Below are positions 20,139-29,500 of a DNA stretch of 64,000 nucleotides, one piece after another; position 1 is the first letter of the stretch, and each line of letters starts with the position of its first letter. The position numbers and the translations under genes were made by a program. Below the pieces are notes generated by a model that was not told the origin of the DNA, did no database searches, and worked only from the letters and a program-made list of their open reading frames with translations. Source of the DNA: Paenibacillus sp. TCA20 (GTDB lineage: Bacteria > Bacillota > Bacilli > Paenibacillales > Paenibacillaceae); contig NZ_BBIW01000007.1 of assembly GCF_000732325.1 (NCBI RefSeq), positions 208,738-272,737 on the forward strand. Direction: 5' to 3'.

Positions 20139-20933
20139 CTAATGCGCTGTTCCCGTCATTCCTCCGCCCTGGTAATCTGTCTCATCCTCTTTAATCTGTA
20201 CCCCTGTGCTTCTGGCTTCTTCCAGCAGGTCAGCAGCATCGTCCTGGGGCTTGTATCCGATCAGCGATTCCAAATATCCGATATCGTAGTAATTATCTGT
20301 ATTGGCCGAGGTTCCGTACAAGCATAGAAACTTATGCTCATCCGAGGCCTCGATGCATTTCTCAGCCAGCTGTACCATATCCCGCTCTGAGATCCAAATG
20401 TGGGCCGCTCTTTCTGAATGCGGACGGTCATCACCTGGAAAATTGCCAATCCGAATATTAATGGAGGATATCCCATATCGATCTGCATACAATCTCCCGA
20501 GCAGCTCAATATAGCACTTGCTTAATCCGTAGAAGCTGTCAGGACGATAAGGGTCTGTGACCTCTACTTCCTCGTCCACTTTATAGAAGCCGGTCGCATG
20601 GTTTGAGCTTGCAAAAATAATCCGTCTCACCCCTTGCTTGCGTGCCGCTTCGTACAAATGATAGGCCCCTGTTACATTGATCGGCAGTACTTTGCCCAAA
20701 AAGTCTTCTTCATCCTTCGCCCATGCAATATGAAGCACCGTGTCCACGCCTTCAGTAAGAGCAAGCAGCTGTTCCGCATTGGTGACATCCAGCTTCTTAA
20801 TGCCCTGTTCCTCATTTGCATTCAGATCTGCGGCAATAATATGATAAGCCTCTGTCGCCTGTAAGCCTTGGGCAAGACAGCTTCCGATTCTTCCTGCCGC
20901 CCCTGTGATAAGTATTTTCCGTCTATCCGCCAT
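20139..20933 (-). CDS. NAD-dependent uronate dehydrogenase-like SDR
   Basis: 264 residues of the extended short-chain dehydrogenase/epimerase superfamily. The nucleotide-binding motif is ILITGAAGRIGS at residues 7-18. The catalytic YGLSK (Tyr-x3-Lys) is preceded by FASSNHATGFY, a block I associate with uronate dehydrogenases, which oxidise D-galacturonate or D-glucuronate to the aldaric lactone. Length fits that family (about 265). It is monocistronic. A uronate substrate would fit the heparinase-type lyase in the same window, but that link is inferred. Confidence 0.75.
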   Translation of the reverse strand: MADRRKILITGAAGRIGSCLAQGLQATEAYHIIAADLNANEEQGIKKLDVTNAEQLLALTEGVDTVLHIAWAKDEEDFLGKVLPINVTGAYHLYEAARKQGVRRIIFASSNHATGFYKVDEEVEVTDPYRPDSFYGLSKCYIELLGRLYADRYGISSINIRIGNFPGDDRPHSERAAHIWISERDMVQLAEKCIEASDEHKFLCLYGTSANTDNYYDIGYLESLIGYKPQDDAADLLEEARSTGVQIKEDETDYQGGGMTGTAH

Positions 20934-21016
20934 TCCTTCCTTCCACCCTTCATAAGATTATTTCCCGGGATATAATGATGAGTTCTGCTATACCCAGTAT
21001 TAACCTAAAAACAAAA

Positions 21017-21051
21017 AACACATGCACGATGATCTCGAATGTACATGTGTT
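21017..21051 (-). terminator. Rho-independent terminator
   Basis: AACACATG and CATGTGTT pair; on the minus strand TTTTTTGTTTTT follows. It closes the DUF2087/GIY-YIG-like gene. Confidence 0.75.
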
Positions 21052-21077
21052 CTTAATGGGGTAAGTGTATTTTTTTA

Positions 21078-22214
21078 TTACAAGGTGTTGTATCCATTCG
21101 GTTCATAAGGACTCAACTTCTCAAGCCAGCTTGCCTCCAGCTTCTTCAGCGCATCCTTCGCATCGAAGAAGGGATTACCCTCCGGTACCTTCAGCTTCTC
21201 CAGCACTTCAATCTCGAATGCATGCTCACCAAGCTCTGCCCACTCCTGCTGCAGCGCGCGATTTCGGTGACTACCCATGTTCAGCATAAATTGCTGTCCG
21301 TTGATAGATTTCAAATTCGGTGTGCTGGCGACGTAGAGCTTGCCGTTCTGCTTATTGCGGATTTGGTAAACCCCTGCCTCGGTCTTCACTTCTTTGGCTT
21401 GCTGTTGTAATTCCTCTCTCCGGTTCATCTTCTTATCCTCCGTTCCTATAGAATCGGTTAACACATACCGGCTTCCATCTTCTTCTCTGCTTAGAATTCC
21501 GTAATCCACCATATATCTGCGAATCGTCACATAATCCTCATACACTTGTTCAAGCATACGGTTGACCTCAGGCTCCGAGTACACGACCCCGGGTATGAAG
21601 CGCTTCGCAAGCTCGTTCATCACAATGATGCGATGCTTCTCCTGCATGGAAAAGGTCTTAAGCGGACCATCCACTCCATGGGGGAAGTATTTCTTAAGCA
21701 CCTTCTCTTGTTCGGATGTGGTAATACTGTATCTGTCATCATCGTGACCAGCGCGTTTGCTGATCGGTGCCGCAAGCTCTACAGGGCGATTCGGATCATG
21801 CTCACTCAGCAGCTCCATGACCGCAAGCAGAACCTTGGCCTGGCGCTCCTTCTCCTTCAACACAAAACGATGATTGCGTATAGTCGATGTTGATCCTGTA
21901 CCAAGCTCCTTCTGAATGTCTGCATCCTTTTTGCCTTCGTAAAATTTCGCTAACAGCTTGCGCTGTATATCAGAGAGTCCACTCACACTTTTATCCAGAG
22001 ATATCAAATATTCAAATACAGACCCGTGCTCCTGCTCAATATGGATCTGAACATATCTGAAGGCTTCATACAAGACACCATCAACCGGATAAATTACTCC
22101 CTTCTCAATCCGTTCGCCACAGCACACACAGATGAACTCGAGATCGTGCTCCATATATCCACGCTTGATATCCACAAGCCCCGCATCATCCATATAAGCT
22201 TTATTCACTTCCAT
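21078..22214 (-). CDS. DUF2087 protein with LuxR-like HTH region and C-terminal GIY-YIG-like domain
   Basis: About 378 residues in three parts. The N-terminus (1-60) has a CVCCGE pair of cysteines. Residues 85-140 resemble a LuxR-type helix-turn-helix (LSDIQRKLLAKFYEGKKDADIQKELG). Residues 165-255 are DUF2087 (LKKYFPHGVDGPLKTFSMQEKHR; VNRMLEQVYEDYVTIRRYMVDYGIL). The C-terminal 95 residues look like a degenerate GIY-YIG fold (GVYQIRNKQNGKLYVAST, MGSHRN, HAFEIEVLE, LEASWLEKL), in which the second motif reads LYV. The ATG at 22214 is preferred over 22232: the predicted transcript starts near 22242 and GGAGAG lies 10 bases before 22214. The HTH and the promoter palindrome suggest autoregulation; the biological role is unknown. 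Confidence 0.7.
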   Translation of the reverse strand: MEVNKAYMDDAGLVDIKRGYMEHDLEFICVCCGERIEKGVIYPVDGVLYEAFRYVQIHIEQEHGSVFEYLISLDKSVSGLSDIQRKLLAKFYEGKKDADIQKELGTGSTSTIRNHRFVLKEKERQAKVLLAVMELLSEHDPNRPVELAAPISKRAGHDDDRYSITTSEQEKVLKKYFPHGVDGPLKTFSMQEKHRIIVMNELAKRFIPGVVYSEPEVNRMLEQVYEDYVTIRRYMVDYGILSREEDGSRYVLTDSIGTEDKKMNRREELQQQAKEVKTEAGVYQIRNKQNGKLYVASTPNLKSINGQQFMLNMGSHRNRALQQEWAELGEHAFEIEVLEKLKVPEGNPFFDAKDALKKLEASWLEKLSPYEPNGYNTL

Positions 22215-22248
22215 ATCATTCGCACTCTCCATTATATTTTATATAGAC

Positions 22249-22282
22249 ATAATATTATTATGTTTGTTAATTGTCAAACATA
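22249..22282 (-). promoter_or_regulatory. Consensus promoter overlapped by a perfect palindrome
   Basis: Minus-strand TTGACA (22277-22272), a 17-base spacer and TATTAT (22254-22249) form a near-ideal sigma-A promoter. TATGTTTG-N8-CAAACATA (22259-22282) is a perfect 8-bp inverted repeat covering the -35 and part of the spacer, a classic repressor position. Confidence 0.65.
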
Positions 22283-22385
22283 TATAATAATTATCTAATT
22301 ATTAATTGAAAATGATATGAATCGATATTAGAGCATCAGCTTGCTCTTCTTTCTTACAGTTACAATGATGTGAACAATTAAAAAA

Positions 22386-22424
22386 AGCAGGACCATGAAG
22401 GTGAACTCCCTTCATAATCCCGCT
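22386..22424 (-). terminator. Terminator of the namZ-nagZ-anmK cluster
   Basis: A long stem (AAGCGGGA..ATGAAGG with CCTTCAT..TCCTGCTT) is followed on the minus strand by seven T residues. Confidence 0.75.
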
Positions 22425-22436
22425 TATCCTACGGTT

Positions 22437-23621
22437 TCAGCCAAGCGCCAGCTTGCCCATTACAACCCGGCGGCCCGCTCCTGTAGCGGAAGGCACATTG
22501 TTTGGTATGCCGTGGATATATTCGTTACCGAGCAGTGCAAAGATCAGCGCTTCTTTTGCATCGTCATCCATCCCAAACGAACTTGCCCTGGCAACGGTCC
22601 GGCCAGGAAGCAGCTCACTCAGCATAGATAGAAGCGTCTCGTTATGTGCACCCCCGCCAGATACGATAATTTCGTCAATTGTATACTTAGAGAATACCCA
22701 GCGTTCATAGCTATCCGCGATAGACTTTGCTGTGAACCATGTTGCCGTAGCTACGATATCCGCCGAGGACAATCCACGCTCCCTCCCACCGGCTAAAAAG
22801 GCTGCCGCAAATGCCGCCCCAAACAGTTCACGACCGGTGGATTTAGGCGGCACTAGCGAGAAGTAAGGATGCTGTATCATCTCACTTATCCAAGCTTGGT
22901 CCGGTGTTCCCTCTGCTGCCCATTTCCCGTTCTCATCATAGGCAAGCTGTCCTCCGGACAATTCGAGCACAACTTGGTCGATAATCATGTTACCCGGACC
23001 CGTATCATAAGCCGTTACTTGATCAGCTGTGCAGGCCGCAGGAAGAATCGTACAATTCCCGATTCCTCCGATGTTTTGTAAGATCCTCCCGCGCTGTGGA
23101 TCACCGAACAGAATCAGATCTCCATAAGGAACCAGCGGAGCACCCTGCCCACCGGCCGCCATATCGGCTGGCCTGAAATCACCCACAACCGGTCTTCCGG
23201 TTCGGGCTGCGATGACCGACAAATCCCCAAGCTGTAAGGTGGAGCGGGCAAGCGACCGTCCTGCATCTTCCTTCGGAATATGCCATACCGTCTGTCCGTG
23301 TGAGCTGATGAAGTCCACTTCATCCATAGCGATGCCTGCTTGATGGCATACAGCGTGAGCAGCAGCGGCAAATCTATCCGCAAGCAGAAAATTCATCGAA
23401 CAGATGTCTTCTACATTAGAATGTTCAATCGTACACAGCTATTTGATCCGCTCTCTAAATTCCTCTTCATATGGGAGCTGTGTATAGGCAATCAGACTGG
23501 ATGCTGTACTCAGTCCACTCCCTTTGATTCGAACCAGCGCTGCGTCCACACCATCGAGCGACGTGCCTGACATAAGCCCGATGACTAGACTCTCTGCTTG
23601 AAAGCCTGTAATGCGGATCAT
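22437..23621 (-). pseudogene. anmK: Anhydro-N-acetylmuramic acid kinase AnmK, interrupted by one in-frame amber codon
   Basis: The family ATP-dependently hydrolyses and phosphorylates 1,6-anhydro-MurNAc to MurNAc-6-phosphate. The N-terminal piece (23621-23439) has the signature GLMSGTSLDGVDAALV. The rest, in the same frame, has DFISSHGQTVWH, GDFRPADMAAGGQGAPL, NIGGIGN and DTGPGNMIID. The two parts are separated only by a TAG at codon 61 (ERIK-stop-LCTIEHSNVEDICSMNF). The full span is 394 codons, the normal AnmK length, so one base change (for example CAG to TAG) explains the break. The start overlaps the nagZ stop (ATGA). It is either a recent pseudogene, a readthrough case or a sequencing error; an internal ATG at 23396 could only give a protein lacking the N-terminal glycine-rich motif. 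Confidence 0.85.
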
Positions 23622-25294
23622 TGCGAGGAGATGCCTGCCGTCAACTCATCACTAAGGGTGACGGGCAGCTTGCCCTTGAACGGAATCGAACCAAGCAACG
23701 CTCTTGCCACGCTTCTCATCGTTAGCGGCCTGCTCTCATAAGCCGCAATGTATACTTTAATATCGGGAAATGCCATAAGGTCATAGGGATTGCGTGTAGC
23801 GACCACCGCAAGCGGCTTGCCCGTAGCCTGCAGCTGTTTCACCAGCTCTGCCTGCTCAGAATAGAAGTGTGCATTATAGGTAGCGATCACAATCTGCTCA
23901 ATATCCGGGCTTGCTGCTGCGGTGATGACTGATCCGATCTGCTCAGCCACTTCTGCTGCCGCTATACTAAGGTCTTCTACATGAATTCCCTGCTCGATCA
24001 GCGCAGCACCAAGACTCAGCTGATCCTTGATCTTCTCATCGGCAATGGTCATCGCTGAGGATGCTACTGTCACAGCAAGCACCTTCTTCCCAGACAACGG
24101 AAGCATGCCTGCATCATCACGAACGAGCGTCATGCTGCGTTCACTGATTCGGCGAGCGATGTCCCCATGCTCTGCAAGCCCGACGCCCGCTGGCAAGCCG
24201 TTCGCGTCGATAACGGGTGCAGCCTGCACCTCCTGAGGGAAGCTGCCATCCTCCATCATGATGCCGCGCCGGATCTTCAGCGACAGCAAACGGCGGACTG
24301 ACTCATCGATTCGCTCTTCAGTAAGCCTGCCTGATAGCACAGCCTGTTCAATCGCTTGATATGCTCCAGTGAGCAGCTCATGGGTATGACTGATCAGCAC
24401 GAGATCGGCTCCTGCTTCGAGCGCCATTACCGAAGCCTCCACAGTGCCGTAGGTATCGACAATGGCATGCATCTCCATACAGTCGGTCATGATCACTCCC
24501 TCATAGCCCAGCTGATCTCTTAGCAGCCCTGTCAGTACAGAGGAAGACAGCGTCGCCGGCTTCTTCTCCGCTTCGAGTGCCGGGAAGTAGATGTGAGCAG
24601 ACATAATAAAGTCCACTCCCTCTTCAATCGCCTTCACAAATGGCGACAGCTCCAGCCCTTTCATTCGCTCCAAGTCATGGGGAACGATCGGCAGATCCAG
24701 ATGCGAGTCAGCAGCTGTATCACCATGTCCAGGGAAATGCTTCGCACAAGCAGACACACCGGCATCCTGATAGCCACGAACCGCCTGAGCACCATACTCG
24801 GCCACCATCTGTGCCGACTCACCGAAGGAGCGAACCCCAATCACCGGATTAAGCGGATTGTTGTTCACATCCAGAACCGGTGCAAAATTCAAATTAATGC
24901 CGAGCGCACTTAATTCCTTGCCACTGGCCAGGGCCGCTTCATAAGCATCATCACTTGCGCCTGCAGCTGCAATCGCCATATTACCAGGGAATAAGGTAAT
25001 TCCATCCGCTATACGAGCCACCATCCCGCCCTCCTGATCAATGGATATCAGCAGCGGCAGCTGGCTGGCCTCCCTTGCAGTAGATTGCAGCTGATAAGTA
25101 AGCTGAGCTACCTGTCCGGGACCCTCTACGTTCCGGGCAAAATAAATAATGCCCCCGACAGGATGCGCCTTGATAAATTCTACGAGCGGCACTGTCAATT
25201 CTGGACCCGGGAGTCCGCACAGCAGCAATTGACCGATTTTTTCACGCAGACTTAAACGAGCAAGCAGTGCTTCTACATTGGAATTTGAATTCAT
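23618..25294 (-). CDS. nagZ: Beta-N-acetylhexosaminidase NagZ (GH3)
   Basis: 558 residues. The GH3 TIM barrel carries the NagZ signature KHFPGHGDTAADSH near residue 180, with the Asp-His general acid/base dyad, and the nucleophile Asp in VIMTDCMEM. A second alpha/beta domain (about 370-558) follows, as in Gram-positive NagZ. It removes non-reducing GlcNAc from muropeptides and chitooligosaccharides. No signal peptide is visible, so it may act inside. The ATG at 25294 has GGGAG 8 bases upstream and lies 4 bases past the namZ stop; the ATG at 25309 lacks a site. It is coupled to anmK downstream. Confidence 0.9.
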   Translation of the reverse strand: MNSNSNVEALLARLSLREKIGQLLLCGLPGPELTVPLVEFIKAHPVGGIIYFARNVEGPGQVAQLTYQLQSTAREASQLPLLISIDQEGGMVARIADGITLFPGNMAIAAAGASDDAYEAALASGKELSALGINLNFAPVLDVNNNPLNPVIGVRSFGESAQMVAEYGAQAVRGYQDAGVSACAKHFPGHGDTAADSHLDLPIVPHDLERMKGLELSPFVKAIEEGVDFIMSAHIYFPALEAEKKPATLSSSVLTGLLRDQLGYEGVIMTDCMEMHAIVDTYGTVEASVMALEAGADLVLISHTHELLTGAYQAIEQAVLSGRLTEERIDESVRRLLSLKIRRGIMMEDGSFPQEVQAAPVIDANGLPAGVGLAEHGDIARRISERSMTLVRDDAGMLPLSGKKVLAVTVASSAMTIADEKIKDQLSLGAALIEQGIHVEDLSIAAAEVAEQIGSVITAAASPDIEQIVIATYNAHFYSEQAELVKQLQATGKPLAVVATRNPYDLMAFPDIKVYIAAYESRPLTMRSVARALLGSIPFKGKLPVTLSDELTAGISSQ

Positions 25295-25298
25295 GTTC

Positions 25299-26471
25299 TC
25301 AGCTCCCATAGATCAGATAAGATGCTCTTCTCTCACGCCATTTCTCTTCATCCTGATGCCAATTCGCCATGATCTGCCGAAGTCCTTCTTCGTCCCGAAC
25401 CCGTTCTCTAATTTCCTTTCCTCCTGTGAGGAGATCTATAAAATAACGGTTGCCTTCTGGAGGAGGCGAAGTCCATTCGAAGTGCTGAGGGTGCGAGCGT
25501 GCAATTTCATGCAGCAGCATCAGCCCTGTCTCTACTGCTTTGAATTGGTCTCTATCCGTAATGAACAGCCGAACGCCCCCGCACAGTACGCCTTGATGCT
25601 TGGAATACACAGGTGCAGCATATACGGGATGAATATGGACACCGGGAAGCTGATGAGCTTCCATTTGCCGTGCAATTCGCTCACCCTCCATCCAAGGTGC
25701 GCCTATCCACTCAAAGGGTCTGGTCGTACCTCGTCCTTCAGACACATTCGTCCCTTCAAACAAACAAGTCCCTGCATAGACCTCAGCCGTTTCTGGTGAG
25801 GGAATATTGGGTGACGGCATCATCCAGGGCTGCCCCGTCTCGGCATAGGTCATGGATCGCCTCCAGCCTTCAAGCCTGACGACATCCAGCTCGCATCCGC
25901 TCCCCTCTTCCTTGTTCCGCATCATGGCAATCTCTCCGATCGTCATCCCATAGCGTATTGGCATATGCCAGGCACCCACGAAGGATTCATAGCCTTGCTG
26001 CAGGATGCCTCCTTCTACCTTCATTCCCCCCATTGGATTGATTCGATCAAGAACAAGCAGTGACTTTCCGCTGGCACCACAAGCATCCATTATATAGAAG
26101 AGAGTAGACAGATATGTATAGAAGCGTACTCCTGCATCCTGCATATCAAAAATAACTGTATCCACCTGTTCCAGCATTTCCGGCGTCGGTGTCTTCTGCT
26201 TGCCGTACAGGCTGAATACGGGAATTCCAAGCACAGGATGCATCTCATCCTCGAACGGAACTCCTGCCTGACGTTCACCGTACAGACCGTGTTCTCCCGC
26301 AAACAAGGCGGTCAGCCGGCTGCTCTTAAGCTGCGCACATATCTCGATCGTCGTCCTGAAATCAGCCGTTATACCTGTAGGGTTCGTAACCAGCCCTATT
26401 CGTTTGCCATCAAGAAATGGATGCGATAATTCGGATAACTGATCAGCTCCGGTAAGTACATTTGCCGTCAT
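25299..26471 (-). CDS. namZ: Exo-beta-N-acetylmuramidase NamZ (DUF1343, GH171)
   Basis: 390 residues of the DUF1343 family, typified by B. subtilis YbbC/NamZ, which releases MurNAc from the non-reducing end of peptidoglycan glycans. Visible blocks are GLVTNPTGITADFRTTIEI, ALFAGEHGLYGERQAGVPFED, FDMQDAGVRFYTYLSTL, LDRINPMGG and EGTNVSEGRGTTRPFEWIGAPW. No signal peptide is visible in this copy. The start at 26471 follows GGGAGGGG. It is the first gene of a namZ-nagZ-anmK operon, matching the ybbC-nagZ order of B. subtilis. Confidence 0.9.
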   Translation of the reverse strand: MTANVLTGADQLSELSHPFLDGKRIGLVTNPTGITADFRTTIEICAQLKSSRLTALFAGEHGLYGERQAGVPFEDEMHPVLGIPVFSLYGKQKTPTPEMLEQVDTVIFDMQDAGVRFYTYLSTLFYIMDACGASGKSLLVLDRINPMGGMKVEGGILQQGYESFVGAWHMPIRYGMTIGEIAMMRNKEEGSGCELDVVRLEGWRRSMTYAETGQPWMMPSPNIPSPETAEVYAGTCLFEGTNVSEGRGTTRPFEWIGAPWMEGERIARQMEAHQLPGVHIHPVYAAPVYSKHQGVLCGGVRLFITDRDQFKAVETGLMLLHEIARSHPQHFEWTSPPPEGNRYFIDLLTGGKEIRERVRDEEGLRQIMANWHQDEEKWRERRASYLIYGS

Positions 26472-26494
26472 GCCATCCCCTCCCTTGGTTATAG

Positions 26495-26525
26495 AGAAGG
26501 CGCAGGACATCACCCTGCGCCTTCT
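26495..26525. terminator. Terminator between the SLH protein gene and namZ
   Basis: AGAAGGCGCAGG and CCTGCGCCTTCT form a perfect 12-bp stem with a 7-base loop. The T-run is better on the plus strand, but it should also end minus-strand transcription of the large gene. Confidence 0.65.
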
Positions 26526-26528
26526 TTG

Positions 26529-29500
26529 TTATTTTTGAAGCAAATTATATATAAGCTGTGCAGTTTCTGCTCTAGTCAGTGTGTCATGCGGATCGAAGCT
26601 GCCGTCCGTTCTTCCGCTGATAAGCCCTTCGCGCGTAGCGGCAAGTATTGCTTCCTGCGCCCAATCGCTAGCTGTGCTCATATCGGTGAACGAATGAGCG
26701 TTGTTCGGCGTGCCTTCCGTTATTTCCATATGCTCGAACAGTCTCATCAACACGACTACCGCTTCTTCCCTCGTCATCTGATCCAGAGGACGGAAGTGCC
26801 CCCCGCTTCCCTGCATAATGCCTAGCTGCTCAGCCGCAGCAACCGCATTTGCATAGTAGGCTTGATCTGCCACATCTTCAAACGAGGATGCATCTTCTGA
26901 ACGATCAATTCCCAAGCTGCGCATGGCCATTACCGCAAAATCCGCGCGGCTCACGGATGCGTTCGGTTTGAAATTAAGTTCTGAAGTTCCTTTCACGATA
27001 TGCCTCGCTGCCATTTTTTCTGTTATTTCCTTAGCCCAATGGTTCTGCATATCATGAAACATGATGTGATATTCCATTACTGCAATCAGCCCTGTTCCAT
27101 CGGTCTCAAAAGTAACAACCCCATCTTTCCATTTGCCATAGATATATTTAGCTCCCGTGGCATGAACCCTATATATCCCTGCATATTCAGGATCAATATC
27201 CGAGGTGTTGATCTGCCAATTTACTTGAACTGGAGCGGCAAGAGCAGTAAGACTGCGGTCTCCTGAATACCAATGAATATCTGCAACAAGATTTGAAGGC
27301 TGCAGAGCAGGTGTCGTTTTTGCTGCTTCTATCCACCCACGACTCTCGTCATCAAGTACAAACTTGATGTGTAAAGTGAGCCATTCCTCCTCCATTGCCT
27401 CACCTTGCATAGCTGCATAGGGAACCACAATATTTAGGGAGCCTGTGTGAATATGAAGATCCTTCTGCTCTTCATGCAACAGTCTCAAGCCTTCCGTCTC
27501 TATTTGTAGCTGCGGTTGTCCAGACTCTCCTGGAATACCTTCCTGCCTGATCGTAATATATTCTTCCGTCTGAGTGAGAGCTTCAGAGATATCCTTCTGA
27601 GCTATCACGGCTTTACCATCGGATGTAACTTGAACTGAAATGATTCCCTTTTCAATGACCGGATTACGCTTCTGCTCCTCAGAGCTTCCGCCGCCAGCTT
27701 GATTACCCGTGTTTCCTGTACCCGGATTATCTGTCCCTGGATTACCACCGAATTTACCTGTTGAGAAATGCCATATATCCGATTTTGTAGAGCCACTGTG
27801 TTCATCTTCAGCTACGGCATACCATTGATACACCGAATTATTCGCAAGCCCTGACCAATTTACACTGGCCTCACTTCCGCTATCGATACCTGCTGCCTTA
27901 TCAATCAGCTCATTCGTATACACCTTAATGCCTGCATAGTCTGTAGCTACTCTCTTCAGCTTGCCTTGCAAGTCCAGATCAAGTGAAAATTCGTCCTTCC
28001 CCGGATACTCGGTTGGATCATAATAGTTGTAATCATCTAAGAGAGGCGAGTATGTCTTCATGTGCAGCTTGTTGTTCTGCATATCAAATTGCATGAGCCG
28101 GATATAACCAAGTCCACCCGCTTCTGCTCCTTGGTAATCTGCCAGCATCTGATAGACACTGCGATCCGGTGTACCGTCTCCGTCATCATCGATCTCATCT
28201 ACCTTCAACTCCGCATCATGATAATGCCCCGACAATGCGGCAATTACATTCTCATTCGGAAGGATGACCTCTTCGTAGACTTTGTCAGCAATTGGTGCAC
28301 GGTTACCGGATACGAGCAGGTATTCATGGAAGGCTAGAATCGCCTTCCGCTCCGGATATTTAGCGAGCACCTCGTTCATCCAGTCAATCTCCGGCTGACC
28401 CAAGCCCCAGCCCATGTACACAATAATAAAATCGTTACCGTTTGATGAAATAAGGTCATAATGCCCCATATTATTTTTGTAGGACTCTCCGTAATGCGGT
28501 TGATCCTCAAAACGCCAAGCCCCAAAGTATTTCCAGTACTCGTCATAGGTACCAAACTGATTAGATACATCGTGATTTCCTGCAAGTACTCCATAAGGAA
28601 TATTGGCTTCCTCGAGTACCTTCATGTTCTTATCCGCCTCTATCCATTGATACTCCTTGTCGGATTCATCAACAATATCCCCGGTATGAATTACATATTT
28701 AATTTTTTGCTCTTCTTTCTGATTACCAATCCAGTTCGCAATCTTGCGGTAGGTTTCTGGATAGCTTTCTGAGTAGTACTGTGTATCGGACATCCATACG
28801 AATGAAAAATCATACGGATCTTCGCTCACAGGCAGCTCATCCTGCACCATCATCTGAATTTTACCGCCGCTCCGATAATTGCCCGCAGTAACCATCGCCT
28901 CAAGCTTAAAATCCTCATCTCCTGCAATTTGCTGGTCAAGCAGCTCCCACTTTTGCTGATCAGGACGGAACGCGTACAGGCTGACTTTACGTCCTTCAAG
29001 CGACTTCCCAACCCACTCCAGCAGTACTTGATCGGTATCTTTGACTGACGAATTCAGCTTAGCCTCAAATCGGTGATACGGAAATTGCTCCATGGAATCG
29101 TCTGTCAGATATTGACCATCAACATTTGCAATTTGAGTATAGTCTCCCTTAGTCATTGCCTTTTCTCCGGCAGGCACTTCTTCTTTAGGCGGCTCTACGT
29201 CTGCTGCATTACGGTATCCTTTGAAGGATTCCAACTGTTTAGCATCATGCAGATAACCTTTGTAAAAGGATACGTCCATCACATCGGAGGCAGGATCAGT
29301 AACCTTAATTTTGAGCTCTGCATTTAGCGCCACATCTTCTGCACCGTTCTTAGGAGATACCAGCTCAGGTTTCAGTGGATTTTCTTCCGGAACGATGAAT
29401 CGGATTGCGACCTCGCTCATATTTCCTGCCTGATCCTCTGCTTGGATCTTCAGCTGGTGTTCGCCAGCCGATAGTTTGGAGGACGATGTCTCATAAGGCA

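Noticed and set aside
23439..23621. Independent 60-residue protein upstream of a separate kinase gene
   Set aside because: The frame continues past the TAG with uninterrupted AnmK similarity, so this is one broken gene.
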